From the NCBI RefSeq assembly GCF_900113695.1, contig NZ_FOQH01000002.1:620001-684000 (forward strand): a stretch of DNA of 64,000 bases, read 5' to 3'. Positions within the stretch are counted from its first letter, which is position 1. Every line of letters starts with the position of its first letter. Positions 61,392-64,000 of the stretch are shown in pieces. The notes below the pieces were generated by a model that was not told the origin of the DNA, did not search any database, and worked only from the letters and a program-made list of their open reading frames with translations. Source of the stretch: Albimonas pacifica. Its GTDB lineage: Bacteria > Pseudomonadota > Alphaproteobacteria > Rhodobacterales > Rhodobacteraceae. The position numbers were made by a program, and so were the translations under genes.

Positions 61392-62393
61392 ATGTCCCAT
61401 GTCGACGCGCCCGCCGAGCTGGAAGACGAAGACCGCCCCCGCAAGGACGCGCTCTCGCCCGCGCTGCTCGCGCGGGTGTTCCACCAGCCCGCCCTGATCT
61501 ATTTCAACGCCGCCGCCGAGCATCTCTCGATCCGCGAGGCGGCGCGCCGGCTCAACGTCGCCTCCTCGGCCGTCTCGCGCCAGATCAGCCAGCTCGAGGA
61601 TGCGCTGGGCCTCGAGCTCTTCGAGCGCGAGGCGCGGCGGCTGAAGCTGGCCCCGGCCGGCGAGATCCTGTTCCGTCATACCCGCCGCATCGCGGCGCCG
61701 CTGGAGTCCGCCGTGGCCGAGCTCGACATGCTTCGCGGCCTGCGCACCGGCCGGGTGCGCATCGCCACCATCGAGAGCGTGGGGCTGAGCTTCCTGCCCC
61801 TGCTGATCGCCGAATTCGGCCGGCGCCACCCGCGCATCCACCTCGACGTGGCGGTGCTGCCGGCCGCCGAGGTGATCTCGCGCCTCGCGGCGGGCGAGGT
61901 GGACGTGGGCTTCGGCTTCATCGCCGTGGCGCCGCCGGCGCGCATCGACGTGGCCCTGCGCCGCGACGTGCGCATCGGGGCGCTGATGCGGCCCGACCAT
62001 CCGCTCGCCGACACGCCCCACCTGACCATCGCCGACTGCGTCTCGCATCCGCTGGCGGTGGCCAAGCCCGAGATCTCGATCCGCTCGGTGATCGAGCCGT
62101 TCCTGCTGCGCGCCGCCCCGTCGCTGCCGCCGCTGGTTGAGGCGGATTCGATCCGCATGCTGGTGGAGCTGGCGCGGTCGGGCCGCTACGCCTCGGTGAT
62201 GACGCCGATCGGCGCGCAGTCCGAGATCGCCTCGGGCGCGCTGCGCTTCCGCCGGCTCGAGGACCCGGGCCTGCCCAGCAACCGCTTCGCGCTGATGACC
62301 GGGGCGGGGGGCGGCCTGCGCTTCGCCCCGGCGGCGTTCTTCGAGCACGCCAAGCACTTCCTCTCGACCATCGAGCTGCCGGGCGCCGTCTGA
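61392..62393 (+). CDS. LysR-family regulator of the purine hydroxylase operon
   Basis: A 333-residue LysR protein with a 30-residue N-terminal extension before the helix-turn-helix (HLSIREAARRLNVASSAVSRQISQLE). The effector domain follows (VRIATIESVGLSFLPLLIAEFG). It is divergent from the YgfM-XdhD-NCS2 operon, which it probably activates in response to a purine or its product. ATG at 61392, downstream of the 29-bp repeats. Ribosome-binding site is weak (GAGCC). Lies next to the mobile-element boundary. Confidence 0.9.
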   Translation: MSHVDAPAELEDEDRPRKDALSPALLARVFHQPALIYFNAAAEHLSIREAARRLNVASSAVSRQISQLEDALGLELFEREARRLKLAPAGEILFRHTRRIAAPLESAVAELDMLRGLRTGRVRIATIESVGLSFLPLLIAEFGRRHPRIHLDVAVLPAAEVISRLAAGEVDVGFGFIAVAPPARIDVALRRDVRIGALMRPDHPLADTPHLTIADCVSHPLAVAKPEISIRSVIEPFLLRAAPSLPPLVEADSIRMLVELARSGRYASVMTPIGAQSEIASGALRFRRLEDPGLPSNRFALMTGAGGGLRFAPAAFFEHAKHFLSTIELPGAV

Positions 62394-62609
62394 GCGCGCC
62401 GCCGCCCGCGCCCCGCGCCGGGACGCGCGGCATCGACGCCGGGCGAGGGGCCTGAGCCGACGTCTCGGCCGCCGCGGTCGGCGGCGCAGCGGCGGAGCGC
62501 CGCCCGGCGAGGCGGCGGCGATCGCCGCACGCCCGGGCCGCCCGGGCCGCGCATCGCGACGGCTCGCGCAGAGGCCGGAGCCGGTCAGGGATCGTCGGTC
62601 GATGGGGGG
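62394..62609. other. Boundary region of a mobilisable element, possible oriT
   Basis: After the LysR gene the GC-rich background ends near 62560 and lower-GC mobilisation genes begin. The gap contains several small inverted repeats (GCCGCC/GGCGGC near 62470-62485 and CGCCGC/GCGGCG near 62500-62518), as expected near an origin of transfer. The exact integration site or oriT cannot be defined. Confidence 0.35.
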
Positions 62610-62717
62610 ATGGCGCACCCTGACGAAGAAACTTCGAACGACCTGTTCGAGGTTCTGGAGGACTGGGAACATCAGCTTCGCCATGTGGAACATGACTGGT
62701 CGGGGCCGCAGCCATGA
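62610..62717 (+). CDS. 35-residue small protein before mobC (unknown)
   Basis: A short acidic ORF starting MAHPDEETSNDLFEVLEDWE and ending DWSGPQP. Its stop overlaps the mobC start as ATGA at 62714-62717. No start codon exists further upstream in frame. It is GC-poorer than the surrounding genome, like its neighbours. The coupling suggests it is translated, but there is no strong ribosome-binding site and no family match. Confidence 0.5.
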   Translation: MAHPDEETSNDLFEVLEDWEHQLRHVEHDWSGPQP

Positions 62718-63169
62718 CCGGAAAGCCGCGTGATCCTGCCCCGAATGCGTCCGCCGACTTCGATGCGGCGGCCTGCAAACGCACCGCACGACCGGCAAAG
62801 AAAAAGACGTCTCCCCCCTTCTCGCTGCGCCTCAGCCCTGAGGAGCGGGCACGCCTTGAAGCCGCCGCCGCAGGCGAGCCGCTCGGCGCCTTCATCCGTC
62901 GAAAGGTGTTCGAGGATGATCTCATGGTTCGGACGCGTCGCCGACCGGCGCCGGTCAAGGATCATGCGGCTCTGGCTCAGACTCTGGGAATGCTTGGCCA
63001 CATGCGCATCGCGAACAACCTCAACCAGCTGGCCCGCGCCGCCAACATCGGCGCCCTGCCGCTGACGCGGGAGGTCGAGGAGGATCTCTTCCGTGCCTGC
63101 GCCGCCGTCCTCGCGATGAAGGCGGAACTGATGCGCGCCCTTGGCTATCCGGCGGAGGGCGACGAGTGA
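62714..63169 (+). CDS. MobC-like mobilisation protein
   Basis: A 151-residue protein with a Lys-rich N-terminus, a ribbon-helix-helix-like segment (FSLRLSPEERARLEAAA) and the helical mark NNLNQLARAANIG near residue 100, which is typical of MobC relaxosome accessory proteins. MobC helps the relaxase open DNA at oriT. Its stop overlaps the relaxase start. ATG at 62714. Confidence 0.82.
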   Translation: MTGKPRDPAPNASADFDAAACKRTARPAKKKTSPPFSLRLSPEERARLEAAAAGEPLGAFIRRKVFEDDLMVRTRRRPAPVKDHAALAQTLGMLGHMRIANNLNQLARAANIGALPLTREVEEDLFRACAAVLAMKAELMRALGYPAEGDE

Positions 63170-64000
63170 TCCTCAAGGGATCCCAGCGAGGCGGGGCGGC
63201 GAAGCTTGCCGCCCATCTCATGCGATTGGATGAGAACGATCATGTCGAGCTCCATGAGCTGCGGGGCGTCTCGGCCGGAACGCTGCGCGGAGCGTTGCGC
63301 GAGATGGAGGCGGTGGCCAAGGGCACGCGCTGCCGCCAGCACATGTTCTCTCTCAGCCTGAGTCCGCCGGAGAATGAGGTGGTTCCGGTTGCGGTTTTCG
63401 AGGCCGCGCTCGAGCGGATCGAGACGAAGCTCGGGCTTTCAGGCCAGCCCCGCGCGGTGGTGTTCCATGAGAAGGAAGGCCGCCGTCACGCTCATGCGGT
63501 GTGGTCGCGGATCGATGTCGAGAAGATGACGGCGATCAACCTGGCCTTCTTCAAGCGTCGCCTGAGCGAGGTATCGCGCGAACTCTACCTGGACAACAGC
63601 TGGCGCCTTCCCAACGGCCTGCGTGACCAAGCGAACAGAAACCCCATGAACTTCTCCCGCGAGGAGTGGCAGCAGGCGAAACGGACGAAGCAGGACCCGC
63701 AGGCTCTGAAGCTGCTGTTCCGGGAATGCTGGGCAGCTTCAGACAGCGGCGAGGCGCTCAAGGGGGCACTTGACGAGAAGGGATTCCTCCTTGCCCGAGG
63801 AGATCGCCGAGGTTTCGTCGCCGTCGACTGGCGGTGTGAGCCCTATTCGCTTTCCCGCTGGACCGGCGAAACCGCAAAGGCGGTGAAGAACCGTGTCAGC
63901 GACGTAGCCGACCTGCCGAACATCACAGACGCCCAGGCGATGATCGCCGCGCGGATGAGCGAGAGGCTCATTCGCTTCCTCCGCGAGGAAGAAGCGGCAT
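63166..64000 (+). CDS. Relaxase / mobilisation nuclease (MobA/VirD2-like), cut by window edge
   Basis: The first 278 codons of a relaxase; it runs past the window end. Start is GTG at 63166, overlapping the MobC stop (GTGA). The nuclease region contains AVVFHEKEGRRHAHAVWSRI, the His cluster of relaxases that nick oriT. The upstream segment GSQRGGAAKLAAHLMR resembles the start of VirD2/MobA-type relaxases of alphaproteobacterial integrative elements. Codon use differs from the GC-rich core genes. Indicates a mobilisable island continuing to the right. Confidence 0.85.
   Translation, partial: MILKGSQRGGAAKLAAHLMRLDENDHVELHELRGVSAGTLRGALREMEAVAKGTRCRQHMFSLSLSPPENEVVPVAVFEAALERIETKLGLSGQPRAVVFHEKEGRRHAHAVWSRIDVEKMTAINLAFFKRRLSEVSRELYLDNSWRLPNGLRDQANRNPMNFSREEWQQAKRTKQDPQALKLLFRECWAASDSGEALKGALDEKGFLLARGDRRGFVAVDWRCEPYSLSRWTGETAKAVKNRVSDVADLPNITDAQAMIAARMSERLIRFLREEEAA

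Noticed and set aside
1-64000. tRNA, rRNA, CRISPR or insertion sequence
   Set aside because: No cloverleaf-type, rRNA-like or regularly spaced repeats were noticed and no transposase motif was found.

Overview
The window is very GC-rich DNA from an alphaproteobacterium, most likely a member of Rhodobacterales. I infer this from the gene families rather than from any marker gene: TAXI-type TRAP transport, a long B12-dependent NrdJ, a VPLPA-CTERM exosortase substrate, Zur-type boxes, UbiH-type quinone chemistry, and pervasive ATGA/GTGA start-stop overlaps. No rRNA, tRNA, CRISPR array or insertion sequence was seen.

Layout. 0-8.4 kb: the start of uraD (purine degradation), a divergent LysR regulator overlapping a nucleobase/nucleoside deaminase, an M20 amidohydrolase, a TAXI binding protein with its fused TRAP permease, then sseA overlapping a GNAT acetyltransferase. 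8.4-16.6 kb: a VPLPA-CTERM surface protein, nrdJ with two NrdR-like boxes and a clear terminator, a SprA-like zincin, and an FAD ubiquinone hydroxylase. 16.7-27.4 kb: an amine/amino-alcohol catabolic island. It holds a spermidine/putrescine-type ABC transporter, a copper amine oxidase and an SDR on the minus strand, and divergently an APH-type kinase, a class-III PLP enzyme and an S33 hydrolase.

27.5-34.6 kb is the part I cannot place. It is a four-gene minus-strand locus: a four-TM coiled-coil membrane protein, a membrane-anchored ClpP-fold serine protease-like protein, a 1336-residue protein of about eleven ~81-residue helical repeats ending in an HExxH zincin-like domain, and a small acidic protein whose ribosome-binding site overlaps the end of the giant gene. 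It is the best candidate for an undescribed system. The overall organisation resembles polymorphic toxins or a membrane-linked proteolytic machine, but no function is shown by the sequence.

34.9-44.2 kb: gamma-glutamyltransferase-like enzyme, dipeptide ABC transporter, a divergent GntR regulator with a perfect 18-bp operator-like palindrome, and a DUF1028 hydrolase; together a peptide or gamma-glutamyl amide scavenging unit. 44.2-51.2 kb: two divergently unrelated but co-regulated zinc-starvation operons, each headed by a Zur-like box. One is a ZrgABCD-like transporter (DUF2796, MacB/LolD-like ATPase, FtsX-like permease, DUF3299) plus a secreted protein; the other encodes a His-rich outer-membrane barrel, a COG0523 metallochaperone and a small DUF6525-like protein. 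51.4-55.6 kb: tex, a GFA-family protein, a second rhodanese. 55.7-62.4 kb: NCS2 purine permease and an XdhD/YgfM-type molybdenum hydroxylase under a divergent LysR. 62.6 kb to the end: lower-GC mobilisation genes (a 35-residue ORF, MobC-like protein, relaxase) marking the edge of a mobilisable element.

Structural themes: all three transport operons with a binding protein have a strong hairpin just downstream of the binding-protein gene; a dispersed 26-bp palindromic element occurs at least four times plus partial copies; and several conserved enzymes carry GC-rich in-frame repeat insertions.
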